DNA of 64,000 nucleotides from Stenopsyche tienmushanensis (lineage: Eukaryota; Arthropoda; Insecta; Trichoptera; Stenopsychidae): assembly GCA_008973525.1 (NCBI GenBank), contig WACJ01000402.1, positions 496,001-560,000 of the forward strand, read 5' to 3'. This document shows positions 24,166 through 37,041 of the stretch, in pieces. The position numbers and the translations under genes were made by a program. How positions within the stretch are numbered: the stretch's first letter is position 1; every line of letters begins with the position of its first letter. The notes under the pieces were generated by a model that ran no database searches, was not told the DNA's origin, and saw nothing but the letters and a program-made list of their open reading frames with translations.

Positions 24166-27100
24166 ACGTTTATCGGTTTATCGAGATTCTGCTGTATAAC
24201 GTTATTCATATATTGCAAATCATAAATGGTAGCCCTGCCCTCGAGCAGACAAAAACAAACAACCAAAATTAAATGGATCAAGCAATCCAATTCATTAGAA
24301 TCACATAACCGCTAAAATGTATTTGTCCAATACGTGTACTCATATTACGATCAACCTTTATTGCTTGCACTGGACATATTTATTGATTTATGGCGCCTAT
24401 ACATATGTATTACCATATCGCTTTAATTCTTAATCTATGACGATAAGAGCGTGGATCTTTTATAGTTCATAGCGCAGGGATTAGCGAAATTACGTCGATC
24501 GTAATCCCCCCGCAAGAGCTGAAGGCATAAATTCATAAATAACAGTTTCGCATCAATAAAACGCAAAAAATGCAGGAAGTCGACAATTCAGAAATTGCAC
24601 AATGAGGGTAAATATTTAAAATATACATATCGATACACATCTAAATGATCAGAGCGAATTTAATTCAGCCATTTCCGCAATGATCGCATGCCGATCCGGC
24701 GCGAAACATGCAAACATGACTAATTCTGCGCACTCTGATGAATGGCGTTTTTTGAAAAACTCGAATGAAAATCCTTCGGGTGTAACATTTTGCAAGAGAC
24801 GCTAATGTGACAGTGGCGCAGTGATGATTGATGCAAATTAGCATCCAAACGCCTGCAAGTGCCGCCGCCTCTGGAGAGACATTCTTCCGCGTTTTCTTCA
24901 CAAAATCCGAGCAAAAACCGCCTAACAACTTTACATCGTCCACCGTCAAACACACGAGCTTAGATCGAATATCCAGATTGAAAAATAAATTCCAATCGAA
25001 CGAAATTCGCATATCATTGTGATTGGAGAGGCATCGCCGAACATTTGGGAAGCATCTGCTTATCCGAAAGCAATCAAATTCGATAAAAAGATTGTAAGAC
25101 GGCAATTTACTACTTTATCGCGCTAAACAGCGGCTCGGAAAAACCGCCAGATAGTATAAAACCGGCCAAACAGAGCGGAAAATCGCACCATTCCGATTTT
25201 ATTGTTTTATTTTCATTTTTACAACGAGAAGGAGAGGAAGGCAGCTAGCGAATGCCGAATCTGTATTGAAATATTCTTCAATGGCGATCGATCAATCGAA
25301 ATGTCAGACGAGTATGATTTAGATGGGCTGGAGACTAGCCAAATCATACCTCGTTGCAACGACATAATTTATGAATGCACTCTTAAATAGGCCGCATAAG
25401 TTCTGAAAAACTCGAACCAATGTTTGTTCGGGGATTTATCATCCCGCAGGAACGACGACTTCATAAATTGTGTCACGACGAGGAGGAACCGAAACCAATT
25501 TATTTTCAATTTGCAAACAGCCTGAAGTCTCAAGTACAATGTCAATCAACGTCGTTCGAATGATATGCAACTTTCAAGCGATGTTATTGTTTTCTGAATG
25601 TGCAATAAAATCTGAAAACGCAATGAAGAGTCTATAAAAAGCGAAGTGATATAATTTAATTGAAACAACGTCAACAGTAGCAAACCGCGAAGGAAATGCA
25701 AAAGATGTACAAATTGGATTTTAATGAGAGCGCTTGGAAAGTAGATTTGTCATCGAGCGAATGAGACCAAATGCTCGATTTACGCGAATTTCCTAACATT
25801 AGCGATGAAAAGGAGAAGACATCGTCCATCCTTGGATAACTTCGGTCGTGGCCGGAGATTGAGGAGACAATAATTCATGACGCTTATAAAAAATGCGCAA
25901 GACTTAGCTCCTAGCAAACTCCAATTTTCAATTGTCAAGGGAAATTGTTTCCTAAAATGCTGCGCTGTATGTTGTGTAATATATAATAAAATAGGCTTGC
26001 TACGCATACATACACACACAGTAGCGTGTCTATGATGCACTATAAATCCATCTATTTGCGACCAAGCCAATTTACCCTACCGCGCCTATACAAGTTACCA
26101 TTTCAAATCATATTCCAATTTTAATAATACAATAACAAGAGCATAAATGAATCGATCGATTGTGCGCTCCTTGTCTATTTTTGCGCGGTTTTCAATCCAT
26201 CGGAAGCATTCAACGCGTAACTCTAGCTAAACGTATGATAATATGCACATCCACTTACCATCATGTCCAGCTAAAGCAAAAAAAATACAATGCAACATTA
26301 ATAAAACCTGAAAAATGAGCATTACACTTAAACTTTTTGCATGAATTTCATTTTTACACGGCAACATCGTAAAAAAAAAACACCAATGTCGTACAGGTAA
26401 TCCTTATCGTTACTACATGTTTTGCTTATCAATTGTGTTAGATAATAAAATATATATATATATTAAGAAGCGACAAAGACGAATTCGTTTATTTTGCTGG
26501 TTTGCGCCTTCCGCGACGAGGACACGTTGCGCTGGACGGATGACGAACACGCGTCTTTTTTGAGATGATGCTAACGCGAAATTCGGTCTTCTTTGGAATT
26601 CGACTTCAACTGCGATGATCTCATCGGATTCGCGGAAGAGTTAAGGTTTAACCAAGTGTTCCCACCGTTAAGCGTTCCAGAAATAGCAACGGGAAGCACA
26701 ATATCCAGTACGCTTAAACTGCTATTAATACTTTCTTAAAAAATCTATTTCTGATTGCACGGCGTCGACGAGAATATAATTGCGTTTGTGATCGAAAAGA
26801 AAATAGAAAGACGATCGTCAGAAAGTAAACACGTACACAAGAGCAACTTTTACGTAAGCCAACGCATATGCTTACAGAGAACAAAACGACACACATCAAA
26901 AATGTTCCAACTATAACCATTATCTAATAACAGCAGATTCGAATGATATAACAGGTCAAAAAATTGTCTCGAGAGACACTTCGAAAACCTTACGAAATCA
27001 CATCTTCCACTGTTCCAACGAACATTGCTTCGAGCATCGTTAAACAGCGTTTGACTGTCGGAATTTATAGTCATAATTTGCCAACACTGCCAAGCAAGGA

Positions 27101-28040
27101 TTGTCAAAATGCTCTGTTCCGAGAGCACTCGAGAATCGATATGCGAGCAAACACAGAACAAAAAAGCATTCAGTCCAAAACCAGTTCCGAGCGCAGGACA
27201 CGCGATATTTTCTCCAGTCGTCGATATTACACAATTTTACAGCGCGATGATTCAATGAGCGCTCAAATGCAGAATACAAATCGCGTCCAAATACGAAATT
27301 CCGCGCATTGTCATTATTGCCGCCGACGATTCAAAGAATGCGAGCAAAAATACACCATATCCAACGATTACCTAGTTAAAAACCAATTAATGTCGGTTCA
27401 CTGTGGCAATATAGTCGGTGGACAGATCGCGGAGGCACGTCAAGGCCACGGTCGAAGGCTGAAGAAAGCAAGGCGATGGACATCATCAGCGATTGAGCCG
27501 TCGCCGGCGATCAATTGTCATCGAAGACACGCGCCATAAATCAAAGGCCGATCATTGTCAAACATGACCTCAGCGTAGTACGATGGAGCAAACAGATTTG
27601 ATTGACAATGGATTTTAAAAAAGCGTGAATGAATCCACACAGACTTACAAACGATGACCGACGCACGCGATGATACGGCTGTTTGTTTTGAATTTGAAAT
27701 TATCAAACTTATCGATCAAAATCGACTATGATGGAATACTATTTGCTACTGATACAATCCAATTAAAAGTTACGGTTATTGCAATTACTTAGGATTCGGT
27801 TGGTCTTTGATGTGGTCCAGCTCTATCGATTTCCATTGCCATTAGCGAGAGTGAAAATGGTGATCAAATGACATTTCATTTATATTTAACACATCACTCA
27901 GTTCGCAGGATGACATACAATTGGCGCCATTACACGTTGAGTTCGGAGAGAAACAGAGACGGAGAGAGTATCTCGCAGGTAGGAGATTGTGAATGGGAGA
28001 CAGTGATGTATGAATCAATTTCAAGCGTATTATTTATATC
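24166..28040. other. gene-free stretch
   Basis: No gene was recognised. A 191-codon plus frame (26964-27539) and a 146-codon minus frame (24665-25105) lack any known motif and have open counterparts on the other strand. 25971-25997 is a dispersed repeat (see 57573). (TA)-rich DNA lies at about 26448-26463. Confidence 0.35.
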
Positions 28041-28877
28041 AGGTTGTCCCAAAAGTTTCTTTCGCAAACGAACACAGATCTAATCATAGCCATGATCGAA
28101 GAAAACCCGCGATATACTGTTCGCGAAATAGCTAACAAGTTAGAAATTCCACGAACATCCATCCATAATCATCTGACAAAATTGGGCTACATCAATCGTT
28201 CAGATGTGTGGCTTCCTCATGAACTGACTGACTCAAATAAACTTCAGCGTATTTCAACATGCGATCTTCTTCTCCAACGACATAATAGCCAACCTTTTTT
28301 GAAGAGACTTGTCACTGGCGATTAAAGTTGGATACTCTATGAGAATATCCAACGTAAACGGTCTTGGACCAAGGGTACAGAAGCTTTAACTGTAGCTAAA
28401 CCTGATCTACATCCAAAATAAGTTTTTCTATGAATTTGGTGGGATTAGAAGGTGGTAGTTTATTATGAGCTACTTCAGCAAGGTGAAACGATCAATTCAA
28501 CAAAATATTGTTTCCAACTAGACAATCTAAAGGATGCAATTGCCAGAAAACGGCCAGAATTAGCGAACAGACGAGGCGTTGTTTTTCATCACGATAACGC
28601 CAGGCCTCATGTGTCTTTGCTCGTCAAAAATATCATTTGACTGGGATTTTTTACGTGGTAAAAAAAATAATTCAAAAAATGATATAAACATGTACCTTGG
28701 TCAATATTTTGCAAACCTGGGAAATGTTGGCAATAAGGCATTATGAGGCTTCCGGAGAGATGGAGAAAGGTAATAGAACAGAATGGATCATATATTATTC
28801 AATAAATTTTGATATAATACAAATTATTGTTTATTTTTTTCTTAATATAAAAGCGAAAGAAACTCATGGGACACCCT
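28041..28877 (+). mobile_element. mariner transposon with both inverted termini, transposase decayed
   Basis: The left end starts AGGTTGTCCCAAAAGTTTCT at 28041. The right end is the inverse of a near copy, reading AGGGTGTCCCATGAGTTTCT from 28877, so the element is 837 bp. Typical full mariners are near 1.3 kb, so it has lost internal sequence. The frame preserves REIANKLEIPRTSIHNHL (HTH), VWLPHEL, FLKRLVTGD*SWILYEN, IWWD*KVVVYYELL and VVFHHDNARPH. In-frame stops fall next to the first and second catalytic blocks. The three catalytic aspartate positions are still visible. Confidence 0.93.
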
Positions 28878-29004
28878 AATATTTAAGCAAAGAAATTACC
28901 GAATATTGTCTGCTATCGACAGTGTTTATTTAATAATGTACAAAATTTATACACACTGCGACGGTGCATACGGATATAAAGGGTTAAAACAATAACTTTT
29001 TTAA

Positions 29005-29200
29005 AAATTTGTATCGATCAATTGGAGCTAAATCTCTTTCTCTGGAACATTTTTTCAGGCCTGCAAACAGACAGAAGTCGCTGGTCGAGTGTGTGAGCAA
29101 ACGCGGTACCCGCTTCGAACAGAGCTTTCTCATGGACAAATTTCGATGCAAATTCCAAAAATACACAGCCTTCTGACATATTAAGCCGTCAGCTAATTCA
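29005..29200 (-). mobile_element. internally deleted mariner fragment
   Basis: On the minus strand MRKLCSKRVPRLLTHS, from just before the catalytic domain, runs directly into DFCLFAGLKKCSRERDL, a C-terminal mariner block (family 'YFLFADLKK.L'). The whole DDD catalytic core between them is missing without breaking the frame. It abuts the opposite-strand mariner starting at 29216. Confidence 0.75.
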
Positions 29201-29215
29201 AAAAATTTCAATTAG

Positions 29216-29872
29216 AGATGCTATCGATGTTCGAAATAGTCAACGATAGTTTGCTAAATCTAAGAATTTATCAACAGCTGATGAAGAAAGAGCGGGGTGC
29301 CCTTCAACCACCGATGATATACTGAAAGCCATACTTGAAGCTGATCAGCATCAAAATACCACGGATATTACAATGAAGATGAATATTAATCAATCTACAG
29401 TGGTGAGCCATCTCAATCGCATACTAAATCGAGTTGCTACATGTGTTTCTTTGTGTGCAAGATAAAAGCATGAACTTTTTTTGCAACAACTAGTAACAGG
29501 GAATGAAAAATGAGTTATCTATAGCAATCAAACTAGGAAATAACGTATTAACCACTCCCAATGCAATTTTTATGGAATAAGGGCATTATTTATTGATTTA
29601 TTGCCACCCAACCAAACAAATAACGCTAAAAAATATTGTGAACTTGGTAAAAAAAACGTTATTTATGCTTTATCAACACACGAAATTCACATTTTTACAT
29701 CATTTTCATGAAAATTACAAAAGCAGCGTAATTAAAGCCCACTGTAACTTGTGAACTAAACGCTGGATTGTTATGAAATTTTGACACACGTTATTCGACC
29801 TAAATATCGTACGGACGTGTCAATAGTGGCGCCAACTATACGTCATCCCCTACGAACTTATTGAGTCATATG
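29216..29872 (+). mobile_element. mariner relic with recognisable right end
   Basis: The plus frame carries SIRDAIDVRNSQR, then FAKSKNLSTADEERAGCPST, DDILKAILEADQHQNTTDIT, NQSTVVSHLNRIL, and FLQQLVTGNEK*VIYSNQTRK. This is the HTH domain running into the first catalytic block, with stops. TGNE replaces TGDE, so the first catalytic Asp is Asn. The right end at 29827-29872 (AATAGTGGCGCCAACTATAC followed by GTCATCC) matches 40505-40530 closely. The parts corresponding to the second and third aspartates were not found. Confidence 0.82.
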
Positions 29873-32800
29873 ATAGGAGCGCGCGAGTGAATAAAAAAAG
29901 CAAGCACCTAAATAGATCATAACACAGATCGTCCTACGCTCGTGTTATTGAACCCTTGCGTGAAAATTTACAAATGCATCATTAAAATGTATTAAAAGAT
30001 GCACTCGTACTGTGAGCGCGTAAATAATTTCGACGAAGGTCTCGGACATTCCGCCGAAAACTCAGCACCGTGAAAATCAAGATTATTCCACGGGGAATAT
30101 TTCTGGATTGAATTCTACGCAGCGACCTCCATATTCCCCATTCACGATCTTCAACCAAAATAGAAGCGCACATCGAACAATCAGCTCGGATTCGTATTTA
30201 CATTTTCTAATGCTATCTGAAAATTCGAATCGAAATAATAAAAAAAAATGTATTTTTGGCCAACAGAAAAGCTTACATCTGGACCTAAATATATCAATTC
30301 CTGTTGCATTTACAAGAGCACAAATTTCTACATCTGAATCAGAGTACAATATGTGGGTGAGGTTGTGTTTTCTTTCTTACTTTCATCAACGCTAATCTTT
30401 CAAATTCAACGTCTACTTCATGCATATAATCACTGTAGTTAATCACTTTCAAATTCATTTTTATCAGTGTTTATTTCATGAATTTTAATATCTGTTGCGA
30501 AATTTTTACGCCAAAAGTGCGGCGTAGCGATACATAGACGTTGAACTACATACAGTCGGAAATTGCATGCGTCAAGTACACAATTCGCGGGAATGTTCGC
30601 ACTTATCTATTCGATTAGCGAGTTAATTTTAAATTGAGTCAAAAACAGATGCTATATTCGTCGTCCACACAAATCCAGATTTCTCTCAGGACCGCGCAGC
30701 ATGTGTGAAGCTTGTATATCAATAAATTGACCTTAACACCATTGATAGCACACAATATTCATCTATTTCTTCGCGTAAACATAAACGCTCATTCAACGAG
30801 CCACCTGGATGAACGTGTCGAAGAATACATTCGCAAACTTCTCAATAGAGTTTTTAAAGATTGAATAGTTTTTCTCGGGGGATAGTGAAAAACTATTCTA
30901 GGCGACTTTGTTCATTTTACTGGAAATGACTTTCCGGAGTAAAAAGAGTTAAGTCCCCCCTTTCCTCGCGAGGGCAACTGTGCAATTTACCTCTGCGAAT
31001 TCGAAATTATTTATATAATATTGAATAAATAATAATATATAAGGAATAGAAGCACAGCATTGAAAATGAAACGCTATGGATCGCTTTTATTTGAGAATAT
31101 TTAGACGTGTAGGGGTACCTTTACAGCACGACCTTGCCATCGATATACGAGTGTAGGATGAGACGCAAGACACTCGCCGTCTCTGTTTCCGATTTACTAA
31201 TTTCCGCACTCAATGGTCGGCTGTTAGCGATTAGCAAGGATGGACAGAGCTAGATCGGAACGCCCTTTCCTAAAAGAGCATTAGCTGACTATCCTTATTT
31301 TTGGATTCTGCCACAGTTTGGCCGCGGCACGAGGAAGACAGCTGATGTGTACAATAAGAGATTCACGCGACGAGGAGATGCACGTGGAAAGCAGGCGTTG
31401 CACCTTAAGAATTACGAGGCGCGTTACACTAATAGCATAACGCGCTCCTTGCCAATTGCGAACTGACGCCATCGAAGAGCACGTGACGAAACACTTTCCA
31501 CCGAGAAGCGTCCGAAAACATTTCACGCTGCAAAAACCTTGGAATACGAGCTTTTGTCTGCATGAAATCAAAATACTTTGAGTCACGCATTCGGATTTAA
31601 ACGACCACTGCCAAGACTGTAGGCCGTCTGCAATAATATGTCGTAAATTGCGCTCCTGACACTCAAATAACAAAACGGAAATAATTCGATCATATCTATA
31701 TCATCGCCAGAGGAGTTCCTCCGAGATAAGATTGCACAGACACAGGGTCAATCGAAATCAGGGCGATCGAATGGAATTAGATTAGACGTGGGACGGAGGC
31801 ATCAAGCGTTTTTATCAAAATGTAAAAGCAGAACGGGATAACAGGGATGTCGAAAATAGCAATTGGATCCAATCCCGGTTTGTTTAGATGGGTCGTAGTC
31901 GAGGCAAACGACCGAGTCACATAACAACGATTACAAGACCTTGCCTCCGCAGTGCAGACGCCAATATTTGTCTTCCACAAGTCGATCAGATTAGTGACTC
32001 ACTTTGGAGCAGACGGAAGCTCTCCAACTATTCCAGCAAAAGTCGAACACGTAATCCCGAATTTCCGAACAACAAACGACGTCACCCCGCATCAATCCGG
32101 ATAAATATTCGCGTGCATAGCGACGCGATTAAATTCTTCTCGCACAATTGGATAGAAAATGGATGTGGCTTAGTTCACGAGTGGTGTTTAACCCATTTCA
32201 TGCAGTAGTTTGGACCCTATATAATTTGAGCCCTTGAATCGGTGCCAGTTTTGTCGAATATTATACAGTAATAGAAATTCCAAATAGAATTTTCACTTTT
32301 GTCACATGAGCCATTGTAAATGTTTACAATTTAACATTGCACAATGACCCGACCGAATTTGACCAACAACAACATTATGCTTATCCTAGGAACTCTTGAT
32401 TGCCACGATTAATTAACAGGAGCGTTTGAGCCATTCATAATTTAGGAACTGCAAAATTCGATTCAAATAATGTTAATTTTCAAATATTTACACATACAAG
32501 CGATATGTATCAGAATTCAATTATATACACAGCTTTTCAGAAACCATACATGTGTGTCCGAATACAGGAGGTGTTATGAGCGACCACATTTTTAATACGA
32601 GCATATAAGCTATGAAAACTATGTCAAAATGCCGATAGAAAAAAGAATCGAGCGCAAAAAATTAAAGATGAAGACGACGTTCTCATTTAAAAGCATTATT
32701 TTTGGTGAGAGAGACTGCTGTTACGAGAACGAGAAAGGATGCCCCGATGGGAAGAACACATCTTCCCGCGACCAATACTACCACAGATGATCTCTTTATT

Positions 32801-35800
32801 CTATCATGCACATCCTTGCAAGGAGGTAAGAGACAGCTGCTAATCTCGCGGAAGTTGTATTTTCTCCACGCATCAATAGGTAAAAATATTAAGTGGGATC
32901 ATGTGACTTTTTACGTGCTATTTAAAAAATCCTGGCGATTTAGCCCCGATAAAATAGTCTCCTAGCGTCCTCAAACTGGCTTCAGTCATGCTTGAAGAAG
33001 CGATAACTGGAAAATAAGAAGTTGGACATTAACAAATCGAATAGACCAGCTATCTTTTATCTTTTCTTAATAATCTTCCACCTTACAGCGCCTCTTCTAA
33101 CATCAGATAGATCACGTAGGCCATCCGAATCTAAAGCGTCGTCGAGCAGCCCGAATGGATCAATCGCCCCCGCCCTGTGTAACACTGTTATGCCAGTGTT
33201 TATACAATGTAAATTGGAAAAGTTACAATCTAAAAAGTTTTCAATCGACAAAATACTGACATTAAATTAAAATCTATAAAGCTGTTTTTTCGTCAATAAG
33301 TAATTTACTTTGATTGTTATTATATAAATGTCTTCTACTTTCGATACAAGGTGGCTAGCACTTCTATAGATGTGGCTAAAGTTTTAGTGCAAGAACTCGC
33401 TACAACATAGTTTCAATCTTGTAGGTTCTTTATATGAATAATTACACAAATAATATCGCTACCTCCCGCACTACACCGGTGTGTCGCGGACGATTAAAAT
33501 GCTGATTGATCAGACGGGACGCATTTAAAAATACTGATTTAACAAGAATTGAGCAATCTGTTTAGTTATGCAGAGCGTTAAAGACGAGCGAAAGTCACTA
33601 ATGGAATGAAAGCAAATTGCCATGTATTATCTGTAAATTAAGAAAGTACGCCATTAAACGAATCCATTCCACGCTTATCGTCAGATCAATTGCTCACTAA
33701 AATGCATTCTTATCGAGCAAACGCCTCCCTCTTTTGATGCAATCGCGTCGAAGATCAATTCGAACGAAAGGCGGCGCGAATACCAAGGGTGGCCGAATGA
33801 AGCGCCATACCGACCGCAGTAAATCGATTAGCTGAATAAGCAGGAGGCGCAAAAAAGCAATCAAAACGCTCGACAACCAGACCATACAATCCGCTCGCAT
33901 AAATAACACGCCAAATTATACGTTTTTATTTAATGAAGCAACGGAAGGATCGTTTAATCCGAGCGATCCAAAGCGCTTTTCCAGAGACGCGAAAAAAATA
34001 GCGACGGAGGGGGATTCCCGCCCAATACGGGCGTTGTTAGGTTTAGGCTACCCGCATTGCTCGCATCATCACCGCGAATGTGTCGTCATATTTAAACATT
34101 GCGCTCATATTTATCTAATGCATTGTTAACATTGTTAGCGAGCATCGAATGCAGGATGCGAGGGTTGGCATATTAATAATGCGTCCTTATCTTGCCGAGG
34201 GCAGGACTACGCTGATTGAACTGTGGCATATACTTATGGAACAAGATTCTAATAAAATGCTACATGCAAAATTTAAACGTTTCTATGCATCGAAATCTGA
34301 TAAATTAGGACATTCGAATTCGAACCGGAACTGAACCGATATAAAATAAACTTTTCGATTTACGGTCCACAATTTTCGTTATAGGGTCAAAAACTGGGGA
34401 CTCCCAGATTTCAATGTTTCCTAATGTTATGTACTATACCCAAACTTCCAGCCAAAAAGCACAAAGTCATCCTTCATTATATATTATTATATACTTCTAA
34501 TTTTAATTATTATACATTTAATCAATTATTTATAACGTCGCTTACGTGATAGCTCTAAATTTGTACAGACATTTTATAGAAAGAAATTTCTATAAATAAA
34601 TTGTAGAAATGTAAAAGCAGAAATGGAAAACAATACGTTAATTAATGAATCATCAATAATTAAAGAAAGTAAACTCGACAAATATTATTAATGTAGAATG
34701 CTTATTATAAAAGAAGGAATAAAATGTTCTAAATTATGCTAGAAAATAAGCTTTGAATACAAACCCATTTAAAAATTAATCACCCGGAGTTCGATCTAAA
34801 AAACCGTTATTTATGCCGGAACGAAAACCGAAATGAAAAATATAAAGGTTCGAATACCTGATTTTTAGTGAGATTCGATAATCAAAAATAGAGAGCAAAG
34901 TTTAATTGATTATTAGATAGGTGGATATTTGATTTGCGCGGTTTGGATAGAATTTACGCGGTTTTCTAACTAATCCAAGCAATGATAGCTCAAATATACT
35001 ATTGTGGATCTTTAGATAGCAACGATCCGCATTCAATTTGATCGATTGGGTCTATTATTAGAGATATTCATCCGAGTCGCACAATGAAAGTGTGCCTACG
35101 GGTGGTTTGGGTCGGAGTTATGCCCATCGGGTGGAAAAGTACGAGGAGACAAGATGCTATTTCTAGTGTTTCAGAAATAATCCCAGTCGCTAGACAGAAT
35201 AGTCTCCATTCACGAATGTGTTTGGCAAGGATAGAGCGGCTTATTGGGCGATCGATCAGACGAGAGTCTTCGTCCGACGGCCCGTCGTCGATTGCCTCCT
35301 TGGCACATCTTCGTCGAGGTTTCATTGAGTATCGGTTTCATCGGGCGAAAAACGCGCCAAATCCGATTAGCGGATTTCAATAACATTGACCTCTTCCGCC
35401 AGGTAGCTATGCGGAACTCCGCCATCGGACGCATGTGACAAAATTCCGACAGTTACGCAAAATAATGGACATGCTATCGCGGCCGACTGTGATTTTTGAT
35501 CTTATATAAGCATTTTTAGAAATAAACTCTCCGCAGAGGCGATAATTGGCAGAGGCGTCACGAATGTCGGCAATGGACGGCACCTCTTCGACGCATTGAA
35601 GAATCGCTCCGACTGCAACCGTTACATAATTGGCTGTGCAAATACACAGCACTCGATCAAACAATGTCAGCCTCGCAGCAATTTCCATGCAAGACAGCTG
35701 AGAAAACAAAAGCAGCGATGGCCTAGACAGTCGTCCTCGATGGACTGAGCGCGATTGCCGCACGGAGATGTCGAAGAGTAAGAGTCGAAGGATACGTTAC

Positions 35801-36958
35801 AAGAGAGAAGCGTTCGCTGAGCAGGGCAGGGCAGGGCAGGACAGCAGCAGAGGCGGTGGGTGAGTCCGTTTGACTAAATCATGTTTGTCGGGCAAGCATT
35901 CGAGCATTGGCCAACTGAGTACGCTTATTGTTGCGAGAGCCGGCGAGTACTGAGTGCCGGTCAGCGCCTGCCAGTAACGCACACACACATTTTGTTAACT
36001 TGCCAAATTCTTTATTTGTGTTCAACGGCCCCACGACGAGATAAATCTCACGAGCCCTTCAACCCTTAAACCGGAAGGATGCACATGCATCCACGTCTTA
36101 TCCATTTGATGAGTAGACACTCACATGTTGAGCGACCCAGAAAGGATGCACGCACATGATGCGAGCAACGCTCCATAGTAGCTGTATTTACAATGCCATG
36201 CTGTCAAACATTAAAGATCTGTTTTATTGCTATGACATGTTTCAATTAAATTTCCAAAGAAGTTTAATAAACACAAATAATCAATCAAAAAAATCGAAAA
36301 AAATGAACTCACCAATCAAAGGGTTAAAATGGCATAGTCATATAAAAAATAATGCATTTTCATCCAAGAAATGGAGTTAACATTATGAAAAATGTACGGA
36401 AATCCTCAGATGCATATATCTTCACAAGAAAACAACTATAAAAACGCTTACGTACAAATAAGTTTGACCCGAACATCAGAAACATGGATATAAGTTATCG
36501 TGGATGACGGAAATGCACTCATTTTAACTATTATCTATATTCAATCCGAGGAAATCTTACAGCCACGAGATTACAAACGAACCCGGCTGCAAAAATACCT
36601 CTTCTTGTTTCTTGCGCGCCCGCACTCCCCCTCCTTGAGATGCGAGGATGAAGGAAAGTGTCTCTATCTTGGAAGATATATTTATCTTAGGCCTTCAATA
36701 AAAGGAGAGACTGGACTATATGTATTCCAGAAAGCGCTGTTTACCAAAATCAACAAAGTCGTCTCTAGTAGTCTTCCGAAGAAAGCACCCCAATGACCAA
36801 CTGGGTGGGTATTCAAAATGAAACCCAGAGCTCATGCTACCTTCAATATCGAGAACACATGATGATAAATGTACGATATAGGCGAGAAAGATGTAACCCT
36901 TTACTATAAACCGATATTGAAGAGGTCATTGTCTTGCAGTTGACTGTGACTACACTAA
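29873..36958. other. gene-free stretch
   Basis: About 7 kb with no recognised gene. The 130-codon minus frame (31281-31673) and 118-codon minus frame (35407-35763) have no known motif. The CCGAAA/GTTATTTAT repeat recurs at about 34780-34850. 33191-33212 shares AGTGTTTATACAATGTAAAT with 43998-44017; this may be chance or an old repeat. Confidence 0.35.
35821..35840. repeat. (GCAGG)4 short tandem repeat
   Basis: Four exact copies of a five-base unit, followed by ACAGCAGCAG. Confidence 0.85.
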
Positions 36959-37021
36959 CACATCACTCAATAAGTTTATAGGATTTCCTTCACTTATCAT
37001 ACAAACTTATTGAATGATGTG
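36959..37021. mobile_element. 63-bp palindromic mini-mariner (solo terminal repeats)
   Basis: The arms CACATCACTCAATAAGTTT (36959-36977) and the inverse of CACATCATTCAATAAGTTT (37003-37021) differ at one of 19 bases and enclose only 25 bases. The arm is the same sequence that forms the ends of the mariner at 39817-40552 and of the relic ending at 29872. This is therefore a mariner reduced to almost nothing but its termini. Confidence 0.85.
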
Positions 37022-37023
37022 CT

Positions 37024-37041
37024 GATGATGATGATGATGAT
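37024..37041. repeat. (GAT)6 microsatellite
   Basis: Six GAT units begin three bases after the palindromic mini-mariner. Confidence 0.9.

Noticed and set aside
24665..25105. 146-codon minus frame
   Set aside because: No recognisable domain, and open frames on the other strand cover the same bases.
26964..27539. 191-codon plus frame with a CHYC...C cluster
   Set aside because: A single Cys/His cluster does not form a complete known zinc finger. Another open frame overlaps on the minus strand, and no homology was recognised.
28945..28990. Possible piggyBac-type end (TTTAACCC on the minus strand)
   Set aside because: Only a short match next to the mariner, with no partner end and no TTAA duplication pair.
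31281..31673. 130-codon minus frame
   Set aside because: No motif, no splice context and no protein-like pattern that I can defend.
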